Of a stretch of 64,000 nt of DNA, positions 47,608-59,200 are shown in pieces. The notes below the pieces were generated by a model. It searched no databases. It saw only the letters and a list, made by a program, of their open reading frames with translations, and was not told the origin of the DNA. Where the stretch lies: NCBI RefSeq assembly GCF_001514305.1, contig NZ_KQ949115.1, forward strand, positions 1 through 64,000, in the 5' to 3' direction. The first letter of the stretch is position 1. Each line of letters begins with the position of its first letter. The translations under genes were made by a program, and so were the position numbers. The stretch is from Streptomyces dysideae. Its GTDB lineage: Bacteria; Actinomycetota; Actinomycetes; Streptomycetales; Streptomycetaceae.

Positions 47608-48477
47608 TTAGAAGCGGCCGCTCCGCATCTGCGCGCCGGTGAACTCGTCGGCCGTCGCGACGGTGTTCCACAGGTCGCGGCCCGCGTCCCGGGTGCCCAT
47701 GTCGTGGTTGAAGCCGAACTGGAAGGTGTATGTACCGGGCTGGAGCGTGACCCCCGGCTTGAGTGCCACGTAGTACGCCAACTGCTCACTGTCCGTGGCG
47801 GACCGGACCTCCACCTGGTCGCCCAGGGAGCTCCACACGCCGGTGTCGGCCACGCCGCCGGTCTGGATGACACGGACACTCAGCTTGAGCGAGGTGATCG
47901 GTACCGTGGACCGCACGGTGACGGTGTGAACGTCCCAGTACGGGTTGTCCTCCGCGTCGCGTGAACTCCACGCGGACAGTGCGGGCTTCACCACCGTGGC
48001 CGAGCCTGGCTCTGAACGTGATACCCCGTTCTGCGGGGCTGCCTGCACGGACGTGTCGCCGCCCGCACGCGAGGCTCCACCCGTCGAGTCGGACCCGCTG
48101 TGCTTCCTCGCGGAGGCCGCCGGTCCACCCTCCGCGGGGCGAAGGGCCGACACGCGGTCGCCTTCCGGGCCGCTTCTGGCATCGGTGCTCGGCCGGCCGG
48201 ACGGAGCATCCGACAGGGCGAGTGAAGAGGGCGGCGAGGCCTCCGGGGACGGCGAGAGCAGGGCCTCGCTCGCCTGGTCCGGTTCGACCGCTGGTGTCCG
48301 TGTGTCCGCCGCCCCGCCACCGTTCCACGCACCCTGGGCGAATGCCACCGAGGCCATGACCAACGAGGTCACGGCACTGAGGCCGATCCACGCCAGACGG
48401 CCCGTCAGGAACTCGGGTATGGGAGCACGGGTCTCCTGGGAGGAGAGGTCCGCGGACTCGCCTTCTTGCTGGGACAT
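47608..48477 (-). CDS. Membrane-anchored surface protein of unknown function
   Basis: A 289-residue protein. A short cytoplasmic N-terminus precedes one membrane helix (about 28-48, LAWIGLSAVTSLVMASVAFA). A Ser/Pro/Ala-rich disordered region follows (about 55-165), and then a compact beta-rich C-terminal domain (about 170-280, VHTVTVRSTVPITSLKLSVR, QPGTYTFQFGFNH). The last domain has the look of a carbohydrate-binding or adhesion beta-sandwich, but I do not recognise a family. GGAGG lies 6 nt before ATG 48477. It is divergent from the LuxR-type gene across an 853-bp gap. Confidence 0.7.
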   Translation of the reverse strand: MSQQEGESADLSSQETRAPIPEFLTGRLAWIGLSAVTSLVMASVAFAQGAWNGGGAADTRTPAVEPDQASEALLSPSPEASPPSSLALSDAPSGRPSTDARSGPEGDRVSALRPAEGGPAASARKHSGSDSTGGASRAGGDTSVQAAPQNGVSRSEPGSATVVKPALSAWSSRDAEDNPYWDVHTVTVRSTVPITSLKLSVRVIQTGGVADTGVWSSLGDQVEVRSATDSEQLAYYVALKPGVTLQPGTYTFQFGFNHDMGTRDAGRDLWNTVATADEFTGAQMRSGRF

Positions 48478-49330
48478 CGGTGGCCTCCGGCAGCAGATAT
48501 CGGAGCAGGAATCGAACAGGGGAGTGCGTGCTGCGCCACCCTATGGCAGAACTGCGGTGCGACACCCGTCAGGTCCACCCGCCGCGAATCCGCACGGCGC
48601 TGGTCCCGATGCGAGGGCCTCAGGGCGGACGGCGCGGCCGAGCGTCGCAGGGGCGCTGGATGAGTCGATCAGGGTGGCATGCGCGATCGACGCACTGGAA
48701 CCGGCGGACGCCGTGTTCGTCCGGGACGCCGTGATACCTCCCGGCGAAGCCATGTCCCCCTGCTGCTCCTTCGGTTGACATCTGGTCAACGGCGTCTTCG
48801 CCGAGGAGCTGCCAGTCGAACCCCTCACCGGGGGAGGACTGGCGCGCTGCCTCCTGTCCGCTTCCGCGTCGTATCCCATAAATTTCCGTTATCGGCGGCC
48901 GTCCCGGCCCGTCTCCGTGGTGTGTGCATCCTCACCCGCAAACCGGCTGCGCCCGCCGGAGCCCTGTCCGCGGTCGCCCTCGTGGCCGTTATTTTACGTT
49001 TTCTTGGTCGTAGCTAAAGGCATCCTTGAAAGATCCTTGGTGTGCAAGGAACTTGCAAAGGCAATAATTCACAGCCAGCGAACGCCAGCAAGCCGGGGCC
49101 TCAGCCTGTCCCTTGACCTGACCATCAGAGACACACAACCTCCTGGCGTCCGCCGTGGACCGGCATCCAAGGGTTGGCCCATCGGGCCTGGACTCTCCCC
49201 CATCTCAGGATGATGCCGCGCCGAACGGAAGGGGAAAGCGCTTGCAACTCGACGGGCTGTCTCTCCGCGTCACGCATCGCTGTCGGCATATGACAGCGCT
49301 GGCGCGTGCACGTGCAACTCGCAGGAGACA
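48478..49330. other. Long divergent intergenic region
   Basis: 853 bp between the surface-protein gene (minus) and the LuxR-type gene (plus), with no convincing gene. Open frames here are low-complexity and lack ribosome sites. Between about 48,880 and 49,075 the DNA is unusually A/T-rich for this genome (TTATTTTACGTTTTC at about 48,990). It contains the perfect palindrome TGCAAG-gaa-CTTGCA (49043-49057), a candidate operator for the regulator downstream. Confidence 0.5.
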
Positions 49331-49957
49331 ATGGTGAACACGGTCCAGGTGAAGGTTTGCGCGTCGGATCCGCTAACGAGGTTCGGTCTGGTCAGCCACA
49401 TACGGCAGAGCCCCGGCATGGCACTGGTTCCGCCCGTCAAGGAGCAGTCGGCCGACGTGATCGTGGCCAGCGTCGACGACGCGAACGAACAGGCGCTGGA
49501 CACCCTTCGGGCGCTGGCGGACCCGCCCACCCGGCGCTTTCTCGTGATAGTGGACGGAGGCTGGTCCGTGGACCTGCACGCCGCCGTCGACCTGGGCGTA
49601 CGCGGAGTCCTCTTCCGTAAGGAATTCAACTGGCGCAGGTTCCACGAAGCCGTCTACGCCATCAGCGAGGGCCAGGGCGCCTTCCCCACCGAACTGCAGG
49701 GCAGGCTGCTCGACCAGGTCGAGCGGACCGTCAAGGAAGTGCTTGCCCCCCGCGGGCTCACTGCCAGCGGTCTGACGATCCGTGAGATCGACATCCTGCG
49801 CCTGGTGGCCGAAGGAAGCGACCTGGAGGACATCGCCGCGAAACTGCAGTACTCGGAACGCACGGTGAAGAACGTCCTCTACGGACTCATGAAGCGACTG
49901 AACCTGCGCAACCGTGCGCACGCCGTTTCCTATGCGATACGGAGCGGTGTCATATGA
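49331..49957 (+). CDS. LuxR/NarL-type regulator with a degenerate receiver
   Basis: A 208-residue protein. Its N-terminal half has the receiver fold, but the phospho-acceptor position is not aspartate: ADVIVASVDD occupies the usual DVVLLD-type strand. The C-terminal LuxR helix-turn-helix is intact (about 140-205, LTIREIDILRLVAEGSDLED, YSERTVKNVLYGLMKRLNLR). AGGAGA precedes ATG 49331. It is probably regulated by ligand, by partner or by abundance, not by phosphorylation. It is convergent with the giant gene and divergent from the surface-protein gene. Either may be its target. Confidence 0.82.
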   Translation: MVNTVQVKVCASDPLTRFGLVSHIRQSPGMALVPPVKEQSADVIVASVDDANEQALDTLRALADPPTRRFLVIVDGGWSVDLHAAVDLGVRGVLFRKEFNWRRFHEAVYAISEGQGAFPTELQGRLLDQVERTVKEVLAPRGLTASGLTIREIDILRLVAEGSDLEDIAAKLQYSERTVKNVLYGLMKRLNLRNRAHAVSYAIRSGVI

Positions 49958-50186
49958 GGTAACCGGCACGCTCCGTGCATCCAGCTGCCGGGGCGACATG
50001 GAACCGCTGCGGCACTTCAAGAGAGGACAGCTCCCGGCCGACCAGGTAGTCGCCGTTCGGCAGGACAGCCAGTCCCTCACCGTCGAAGGTGTCCTTGTCG
50101 TAGGGGGTGCCGTCCGGCACGCGCAGCGTCGGGCTGCCGACGATGCGCGGGATGACGCGTACGGCTTCTCCAGGGCGGCACTCGCC
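49950..50186 (-). pseudogene. Fragment of an esterase/phytase-like secreted protein
   Basis: One frame of 78 codons reads RIVGSPTLRVPDGTPYDKDT, then FDGEGLAVLPNGDYLVGREL. This is characteristic of the phytase-like (PF13449-type) beta-propeller family. Homology fades after LEVPQRF, and a stop follows at 49950. No start or signal peptide is present. It occupies the space between the LuxR-type gene and the giant gene. It overlaps the LuxR-type stop by a few bases and is bracketed by TCATATGA sequences. Confidence 0.65.
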
Positions 50187-50221
50187 GGTCCGGCGGCGAG
50201 CAGAGCCGCTGTTTCATATGA
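49950..50221. repeat. Paired TCATATGA palindromes flanking the phytase-like fragment
   Basis: The 8-bp palindrome TCATATGA occurs at 49950-49957 (including the LuxR-type stop codon) and again at 50214-50221 (7 nt beyond the giant gene stop codon). The two copies bound the gene fragment almost exactly. Such an A/T-rich 8-mer is rare in DNA of this composition. Confidence 0.5.
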
Positions 50222-50227
50222 AGGCCG

Positions 50228-53200
50228 TCAGCTCCTCGGCTGGACCGGGAGCATGAAGTACAGGCCATCCGGGACATGGACGCGCAGCCGCCCGTGGTGG
50301 CCCGCGAGGACCAGGTCCACGTCCGCCTTGTAGTACCGGTAGGAGCGGGTGCTCTCCTTGTTTCGCTCCTCGGTCTCCGCGGCCTCACCTGACCGCTCTT
50401 CGGCGCGTTCCAGTCCGTAGCTGAAGGGCACTCTCTCCATGATCCTCGGACCGTGTTCGATTTCCCCGCCGCCCTCCGGGCCGATATCCACATACCAGCC
50501 GTGCACCCGTTGGGTTGTGTGGGCCGACGCCTCGTCCTCCTGCGTGTAGTGCCGGGCCTTGAACTTGATGCCGTCTTCGGAGTACACCGGTTCGGTCCGC
50601 CCCTCCTCGGAGTAGAGCGGGTCGATCCCGGTGACCTCCAGCCCGACGGTGATGGTGCGCCCGAACAGGCGCAGCTCGTACTCGTGCCGCAACAGCGTGG
50701 GCAGGTTGGCCCGGAGGAGGTTTTCGCCGGTGAAGTGCCCGTAGCGCAGGCCGTCGACGGTGGTGAAGTCCACCCCGGGCACCCGCCAGACGTCCGGGGC
50801 GCTCAGGTCGCGCGGCGGCGGGTACGGGACCGCGGTCAGCGCCGCCCACCGGTTCACGGCGGCCGCCGCCGGTAGGGCCCACGGATGCCCCTCCTCCCTC
50901 AGCCGTTCCAGTAGCTGCTGGTCCACCTGACGGTCCGTCGGCGGCGCCACGGCCGGCTCTCCGGCGGAGGGCTGTGGGCCGGACTCCCACACGGCCCGGG
51001 TGCCGTACGCGGGGGCGGGGCTGGGCAGCGGCGTGCTGTGTACGGCCAGATGGCTGGGAACGATCAGCCGTACCGTGCCGTGGACGGTGCCGTCTTCGGG
51101 GCGATCCGGTGCCGGGAACACCTTGACGGACGGGCCGGCGCGGTGCCACCACTCCGCCATGTCAGGCCCGTACCCGGCCAGGCCCGCCAGCCCCTTCGTG
51201 GCCGCCCGCACGCCACGCGTGGGCGCGCTCAGCACCTCGGGTGTCTCATACGTGATGCCCATCGCGATCCGGAACGTCAGCGGATGCGTGAACTCCTGCG
51301 AGCCTTCCCTGGTCTGGGCCCGGAAGATCTCCACTTCGCTCTGGGACCGTTCGGTGCCCGTCCCGGAGCCGCGGCTGTGGCCGGCGCCGAACTCCAGGCC
51401 CCCGTGCTTGCCGGTGCCGACTCTGGCACGCAGGGTGGCTCCCCCACTGACCCCGAAGGAGGTCGCGTCGCTCTGCCCGGTCACGCGGCTGGTCTGCCCC
51501 CGCAGCGTCAGACGTACGTCCGGGCGGCTGAGCTGGGAGGTCGCCTCGCCGATCTCGGCGGTGACCTTCGCCCACAGGTACCGTGTGCCGCCGAACGCCG
51601 ACGGCATCGTCACCCACCGGCTGACGCCATCACCGGACAACAGCGCGAACTGGCTGAGCAACGCATCGGAGGAGAAGGATCTCTCCAGCTCCGCCAGCAG
51701 CAGGCCGGGCTGGTGCTCGTCCGGTCGGCCCGGCTCGGTGTGCAGCAGCCCCTGCCCGGTCAGCCACTGCTTCATACGGCCCAGGACCCCGTCGGCGTGC
51801 AGGACCTCCGGATGGCTCGCCGCCGGCAGCAGGGACGGATCCACGTACCGCTCCGGCGGATGCGGCGCGGCCGGGACCGCGTCCTCCGGCAGCGGCAGCC
51901 CGAGATCGAGGAGCCGCCGCTCGGGCACCAGGAGCTCCAGGCCGTCCCTCACCCGCACGTACCGGGTGTCGTGCGTCATGCCGCTGGGCGGGCCGGCCGG
52001 GTGCGAACCGGCTGGGAGGACGCTCCGCACGGCGTGCTGGACACTGCCGACCAGGCTGCCGTTCTTCCACCGGTGCAGCGTCACCTCGAACACCGGATCC
52101 GCACGGTAGGTGTGCGTCGTACCGCCGTACGTGGTCCGGGAGATCCCGACCGGGCCCTCCTGACGGGAGTTCTCCTTGGACCAGTCCCACCGCACCCGGC
52201 CACGGACGGCGGCGGCGAGCTGCCCCTCCAAGCGGCGCCCCGATCCCTCGGTGCGCGAGGACCCTTCGGTGCGCGATGGTTCGCCAGAGGACTGCGAGGA
52301 CTCCTCAGTGCGCGAGGGGCCGACAGTGAACCGCGGTCCGATCGCCCCCTGCAGGCCGACGTCGTAACTGCTCGCCCGGGAACGCTTGAACTGGGCCTGC
52401 CCCTGGCTGTACTGCTCGATCTCGACTTCCCGGCCCTCGCCGACGTGGGCCGTCTCATGGCGCGGCTCGACGGCGGTCATCCGGATGCGCAGCGCCTGCT
52501 TCCACCCGTCCGGGCCCTGCGGCAACTGCACCAGCCGTCCCGTCTCGCTCGTCAGCTCCGCGAAATGCGCGGCCAGCTGGGTGGGTGAAGCGACGGCCTT
52601 GAGTTCGGTGGGCCAGTTCGCCCGGTCCTCGAGCCAGCTCTCGGGCAGACGGTTTGCCTGCTGGTACATCCGGGCGGCCTCGGCCGTCAGCTCCGGTACG
52701 GCGAGGAACGACGGGTACACCGCTTCCACGCCGTGCGTGCGGAAGTCGGCCTTCTCGGTCTCCGGCGCCTGCTCCGGGTAGGTGACCCTGTCCGCCTCCC
52801 GCATCTGCTGCTCGGTCACCGGCGTCTCGGGTACGTGCTGGTGCGGTACGACGACGCGGGCCACCACCTCGCCCGGCTTGTCGATCCACCACCGCTCGGC
52901 CTGATGGCCCGCAGGCCGTACCGACACCTCGTACACCACGTTGTACACATGCTCGTCGACCAGACCCGCCGTCTCGGTACGCCGGTACGACTTCGCTCCT
53001 CCGGCCATCGTGTGCTGGACACCGCGCCCGAAGCCGCCCGAGACGCCCACCGCGCCGATGTCGAGGCGCAGCCAGCGCTTGATGCGCACCTGGACGCGCA
53101 GGCCCGCGGAGAGGTGCGCGCCCCACCGCGTACCGCGGTGGCCGCTGACCGTGGAGTTCTGCTGGGCCCGCGCGTTGACCGTCAGCGGGTAGGCGTCCTC

Positions 53201-56200
53201 ACCGGTCATGCCGCCGATGCGTTCCCGCAGGTGCGCGGTGACGGACACGTCGTACGCGCGCCCGCCGAGGCTGACGGTGAAATCCACGCCTGCGATCAGT
53301 TGCGACAGGTCGCCCTCCAGCACCGGTTGCGCGAAGGTCGTCTCGAAGCTCCGGTCGACGGACGACCAGTCGGCCTCGGCCCCGTTCGACAGCCACTCGT
53401 GCCACCGGCCCAGCGCCGCGCGCACCTGGTCGTGCACCAACTCCGCCCCCGGCAGCAGAACTCCCATTCCGAATCCCTGGCCACGCCGCGCCGCCAGTGC
53501 CAGCGGCTCCCGATCGTGCGGCGGCAACGGCGCGTCGAGCCGCGCCGGCCGGACATACGCCGACGTGGGCAGCGGCAGGTTCGCCTGGGCCAGCAGTGCC
53601 CGCACATACGGGCGTGCCTCCACCGGCCCCGCAAGGAACGGCGCCGCCTGCCGCAACGGCGGGGCGTCCGCACCCAGCAGGCGCCGTTCGAAGTCGGTCG
53701 CCTCCCGGCCCGGCACGCCGATCTCCGCTTCCACCAACTGCACCACATCAGGGATCCGGTGCGTCGACGACCGGACTTCCGCGGTCACCTTCAACTGCGC
53801 CCGGTACCGCGCCTGATCGCTCGTCATGTTCAGCACGGTGTGGTTCATGGCCTGCTGGGAAAGCCCGTGTCCGGTCTTGCGGCTGAAATCACCGATCAGG
53901 GACCCAGTGGGCAGCCAGGTCGTGCTGCGGCGACGGCCACCGGCGGCCACCACCCCGACGGCCATGCTGGACGTGGTGCCCAGCGAGTGGCCGAGCTTCA
54001 GGCCGACGCCCAAGTCCTCGCGGACCGCCACGTTCGCAGTGTCCCCGAGGTACTGCAGACGCTCGATCGTGGCGCGGATGGCGACATGGCCCGTGAAGGA
54101 CTGCGTCGGCCCGAGTTTGAACCGGGTCCGTTCCGTGGTCAGGCCGTTGGTCAGCAGGTACCGGCTCCGGTTGCGGGCCGACCGCTCGTTCAGCCGGGGC
54201 AGCGCGTCCCCCATGACCTGCCGCACGGCGTCGGCGGGCAGCCCGGCCTCCCGCAGCTGCCGCTGCAGCCCGGCCGCCACCGGGATCAGGTCGATGGCGT
54301 TGAGCGTCTCGCGCGCCTGGCTCGGCCGCTGTCGCTCAGTGGGCCTGTCGCCGGTCAGCGGGGGGTTCTCGGGGGGCCGCGGTCCGCCTGGGGCGGTGAG
54401 TCCGGACGGGAAGTCGACGGTGACCCGCTCGGGCGTCGTCACGTCATGCGGCCGTTCCACACCGTCCACGAAGACGCGGACCTGGATCCCGGCACGGAAT
54501 CGGGTGTTGCCGGTGACGAACAGTTTGCGGCCCGCCACGACGTCGCGCTGCAGCTCCGTTCCCTCCGACCGGACGGCCTCCGCCTCCAGCATGGGGAAGG
54601 CGGGCAGCAGGGTCCCTCCCGCCTTGCCCACACCGGACAGGACGGCAAGCGTGGCCGTGTCGAGGCCCTGCGCCTTCTCGAGCTCGGACTTCGCTCCCGA
54701 GGACAGGGAGGCGAACCCGACCTCGTACTGGCGCACCGCCCCCGTCGGCTCCACCGGTGCCGGCGTGACGTCCCGCAGCACCGGGCGCAGCCACACCACA
54801 CGGTCGCCGCCCACGGTCAGCCGGCCCTGCCGCAGCGCGTCCGCCCAGGTTCTGGCGGTCGGCCCACCGAACGACGCGGCCTGCTCTTCTGCCGGCCCCT
54901 CCGCGTGCTCGGCACCCTGGTGCGCCTCGCTGGGCTCGTCGGTCTCGCCACCCTCGCCCATGAGCAGTCGGCGCAGACCGTCACGGATCGCCTGGCCCAG
55001 TTCCGGACTGTCCTCGGGCCTTGCCACCTCGGACCAGATCCGGTTCGCCCACTGCCGCGCCGTCATCTCGTGCCAGTCGTCCGCCCGGACCACCGTGGCC
55101 TCGCCGAGCGCGTCCTGCCCCACGTACCACGGACTCTCCGCCGTCGTATCCGACTGACCGGACTGACCCGACTGTCCGGTGCCGGCACCGTCGCCCGCGC
55201 CGTGCGTCGGTGGGTGCTCCTCAGGGGTCCGTAGGGTCTGTACGTCGTCGCCCGGCGAAGTCCGCTGTGTCCCGTCCGGCGCGGCGTCCTGCCGGACGGG
55301 CGAGGCGGTGTCCGCCGGAGGGAAGTCCACCGTGATCACCGCACGCCGCAGAGCCGCGGGCCCGTCCTGCGGACTCGTGCCCTCTGGAAGGTCCCGGCCA
55401 CGCGACTCGGCGGTCACCAGGAACGCCTCGACCCCGATCGGGGCGGGCATGTCCTTCTGCGCCTGCCGCAGATGAACCGCCAACCGCTCGGTGAACACCT
55501 TCCTCACCGCGTCGGCACGCTCCTGACCGAGGCGCATCGCGCGCCCGAAGTGCGGCTGTCCCAGCACTGTGCCGTTGCTGTGACCCGTGATCACGACGGT
55601 CGGCAGCGGGCGGCCCGCCCGCGCGTTCGCCAGCCCCTCCAGCGCCACATCGGCAGCGAACGTGTTGACAGCCCTCAACTGATCCACCGCCAGGCTCCTC
55701 GCGCCACCACCGAACGTGACCTGCCGGCTGACCGGTTCCGTTCTGCGGGCCCCGGGCTCCTCCACCGGGGGCGGCGTATCCAGCGGTGCCTCACGCCGCA
55801 GCGCCTGGCGCGCCTCGGCATCGAAGACGTACCGGTCCCCGGTCAGCGTGTCGGTCAGCGAGAACCCGCCCGGCAGTCGGCGCGCGAACTCACCGTCAAG
55901 CGGGGCGAGGCTGTGGCCCTGGCCGTGGGACGCATCGGCGAGGACCAGGGTGAACCTGCCCGTGCCGGGCTCCCGGGCGATCCGGACACTGGCGCCCCGC
56001 AGTGCCGGGCCCAGGTCGTCCCCGGTGAGGGGGAGGACGGCCTCCAGCAGGCTGCCGTCGCCGTCGTACCGCCAGGAGGCGGCGGGCCGGCCGGGGGAAG
56101 CTCCGTCCTCCAGCGGGCGGACGGTGACGCCGCGCGGGGTACCGGAGGAGTCCTGGATCCGCTGGATGGCGAACCGGCCGCCGCCGGCGGGCGCTCCGGC

Positions 56201-59200
56201 GCGGTCGACGATGCCGGGCATCCGCCCGCCCGCGAGGTCGTGACGGAGGAAGACGTCGGTTCCGGGCAGCCGGATGTCGCGTGCCTGGCCGTGCCAGTCG
56301 GGTGTCAGTTCCCAGCGGAAGTTGCCGGCGGTGTCGAGGACCGTGTAGCCGCCGTCGGGCCGGAGCACCACCTGACGGTCGGCGACCGGCGCCCCGGTAG
56401 TGGGGTCCACCAGTTCCAGGTGGGTGACCGTCTGCGGTGTCTCGGGGGCCTGTGCGTCCTGGGGGGGCCGGGCCTCGGCCTCGTTGATCCGTACCCGGAG
56501 CCCGTCAAGGCCGGGCACGGACAGCGGCAGCTCGCCGGGATCGCTGTCCTCGAGGATCGGATCGAGCGGGAAAACGTCGCGCAGCGGGCCGCCGAACTCG
56601 TCGGGCGGGAAGAGACGTCGCCACCTGTCGGCCCGGCTGAACAGCTCGACACCGCCGCCATCGGTCACGCGCACGACCGCTGTGTCGTCCGGGCCCGTCA
56701 GCACGGCACCTGTCTCGTCCAGCCGCACGGCGGTGCGCGCAACGTGGTCGATCTGCCAGTAGACGGCGCGCTCACCCGGCACGCCCATGATCTCTCCGAC
56801 AACGCGTCCCGTGCGGGTGTCGACCTCTAGGCGTTCCAGCGGCCGTCCGGGCGTCGGCTCCTCCGGAATCAGGGCGAGCCGCTGAGCACCCAGCGGCTTC
56901 AGTCGCCACATGCCCTCCGTGGCCGGCTCACCCATCGCATCCAGCAGCCGCGGCGTCCCGTCGACGTCACCGGCATCCGTGCGCAGATACCCCAGGCTCG
57001 CCTCCAGCCGCAGATCGGTGTGGCTGAGGGTGCCGTCCGGCGTGAAGTGGTAGCGGTGCCCCAGCTCCCGGTCGATCACCTGGAACAGCGCACCAGCGCC
57101 CTCGGCGAGATCCACATCCGCGGGTGCGACCCCGAAACGCCGCACCAACGTCGGACCACCGACCAGGTGGAACGTACCCTCCTCAGGCCGCTCCACCACC
57201 CGCAGCCCGGCCGGCTCCGCCGGGGCGTCGAACAGCGGCAGTTCACGCGCCACCAGCTCACCGGCGGCATCGAGCTCATGCGCAAGCCCGGTCAGGTCGT
57301 CCACGACCCGGTGACCGCCGCCCGACGCGGGCACCACCGAAAAACGGCTCTGCCCGTCATCGGCACGCCCGGACACATACGCCTGAAGAGCCTGCAGGGC
57401 CCGGTCCTCCAGACGCTCCAGGGCCGCACCGCGCAGCGCGCGCACCACGCCGTGCAGCACGGCCGGGTCCACCCCGGCCTCCCGCAGACCGTCCCGCGCC
57501 TCCGCGACCGCACGCTCCACCTGAGGCACCGTCAGCGGGACCTCGGGGCGGCCCAGCGCATCCGTCAGCTCACGCAGCTCGGCGATGCCCCGCACATCCG
57601 ACAGGTCCGCCGCCCCGTCGGACAGCACAGGGGGATCGGCCATGCCCTCGGACGGGATCATGAAGAACAGGCCGTCCGGGACCTCCACGCGCAGCCGCCC
57701 GCGCGGACCCGTCAGCACCAGATCCACATCGGCCTTGTAGTAGCGATGCGGCCGGGGGTCCGCCGCACCACCCGGGAAGGCGTCCAAGCCCTCACGGGGC
57801 TGTGCCGCCTCAGGCAGGGGCCGGCGCCCGATCAGGATGGGGCCCACTTCCACCTGGCCGCCGCGCCCCTCAGTGCGGCCCGATCCACGCGCGAAGGACC
57901 CCCATTCACTGATCGCGCGGTCGCCGTCGGAGGTGAGATCGGCGCCGCCGATGGGGTCGCCCGTCGCCGACCAGCCGCGTGACGCGGCGGAGTTGTTCAT
58001 CGACCACGCGTAGTCGTACGCGTAGTGGCGTGCCGTGAGCTCGGTGCCGCCTTCGGAGGTGATGGGCTGGACCCGGGTGACGTCCAGACCAACGGTGACC
58101 GTGTGCCTGCCCAGGGATATCCGGTACTCGTTCCGCAGCAGTCCGGGCAGGTCGAGCCGGAGCTGGGGCTCGCTGGTGAGGTGCTCGTACCGCACCCCGT
58201 TCTCCCGGGTGGGGTCCAGACCGGGCACCTGCCAGGCACCGTCGGCGCCCAGGTCGTGCTGTTGCGCGTCACGGACCGTGGTCAGCGCCGCCCACCGGCG
58301 CACCGCGGCCGCCGCGGGCAGCGCCCACGGGTGCCCGTCCTCCGTCAGCCGGGTCAGCACCTCCTGGTCCACCTGCCGGCCCGGCCCCCGCTCCGCCGAC
58401 GAGGTGTCACCCGTCTCCCAGACGACTCTGGTGCCGTGCGCGGGCGCGGGCGTCGGCAGCGGCGCGTCGTGCACCGCCAGGTGGTTGGGCACGAGCAGAC
58501 GCACCTGACCGGTCACGGCTCCTTCGTCAGGGCGTCCCGGGGCTGGGAACCGCTTGACGAACGGCTCGTGCCGGTCCAGCCACTGCTCCGTGTCGCGACG
58601 GTGCCTGGCCAGGTCGGCCAGTCCCAGCGCGGCCCACCGCACCGCGCGCGCGGGTGCACTCAGCACCTCGGGCAACTGGGTGGTGATGCCCATCTCGATC
58701 CGGTACTTCTGCTGGTACGTGAACTCCTGTGAACCGTCGTGTGTGTCGGCCTGGTAGATGTCCCGCAGTATGTCGGCCCGGCTGGAGCCCGTTGTGGTGC
58801 TGCGGTGGTGGCCCCCGCTCAGTTCCAGGCCTGCCCACTTGCTGGAGCCCAGGGCGAACCGGAGGTTGCCTCCCACGGTGCTCGTCCGGGTGGCCCGCAC
58901 GTTCCGCGAGCTCTGGAGGTAGGACTCCGAGCGGGTCATCAGCCGCACTTCGGGCCGGTCCAGCTGGGAGATCGCCTCGCCGGTCTCGGCAGTGACCTTC
59001 GCCCACAACCGCGTGACGCCGAACGCCGACGGCAGGTCCAGCCGCCGCGTTACGCCGTTGGTCGTCAGCAGGTGGAACTGGGTGAGCAGCGCGTCGGAGG
59101 AGAACGAGCGTTCCAGCTCCTGCAGCAGCAGGTTGGGCCGGTGCACCTCCGGCCGGCCCGGCTCGGTGCGCAGCAGCCCTTGCTCTGTCAGCCACTGCTT

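Noticed and set aside
48541..48879. 112-codon minus-strand frame upstream of the surface-protein gene
   Set aside because: Low-complexity Ser/Ala/Pro composition, no ribosome site and no homology. Treated as intergenic.
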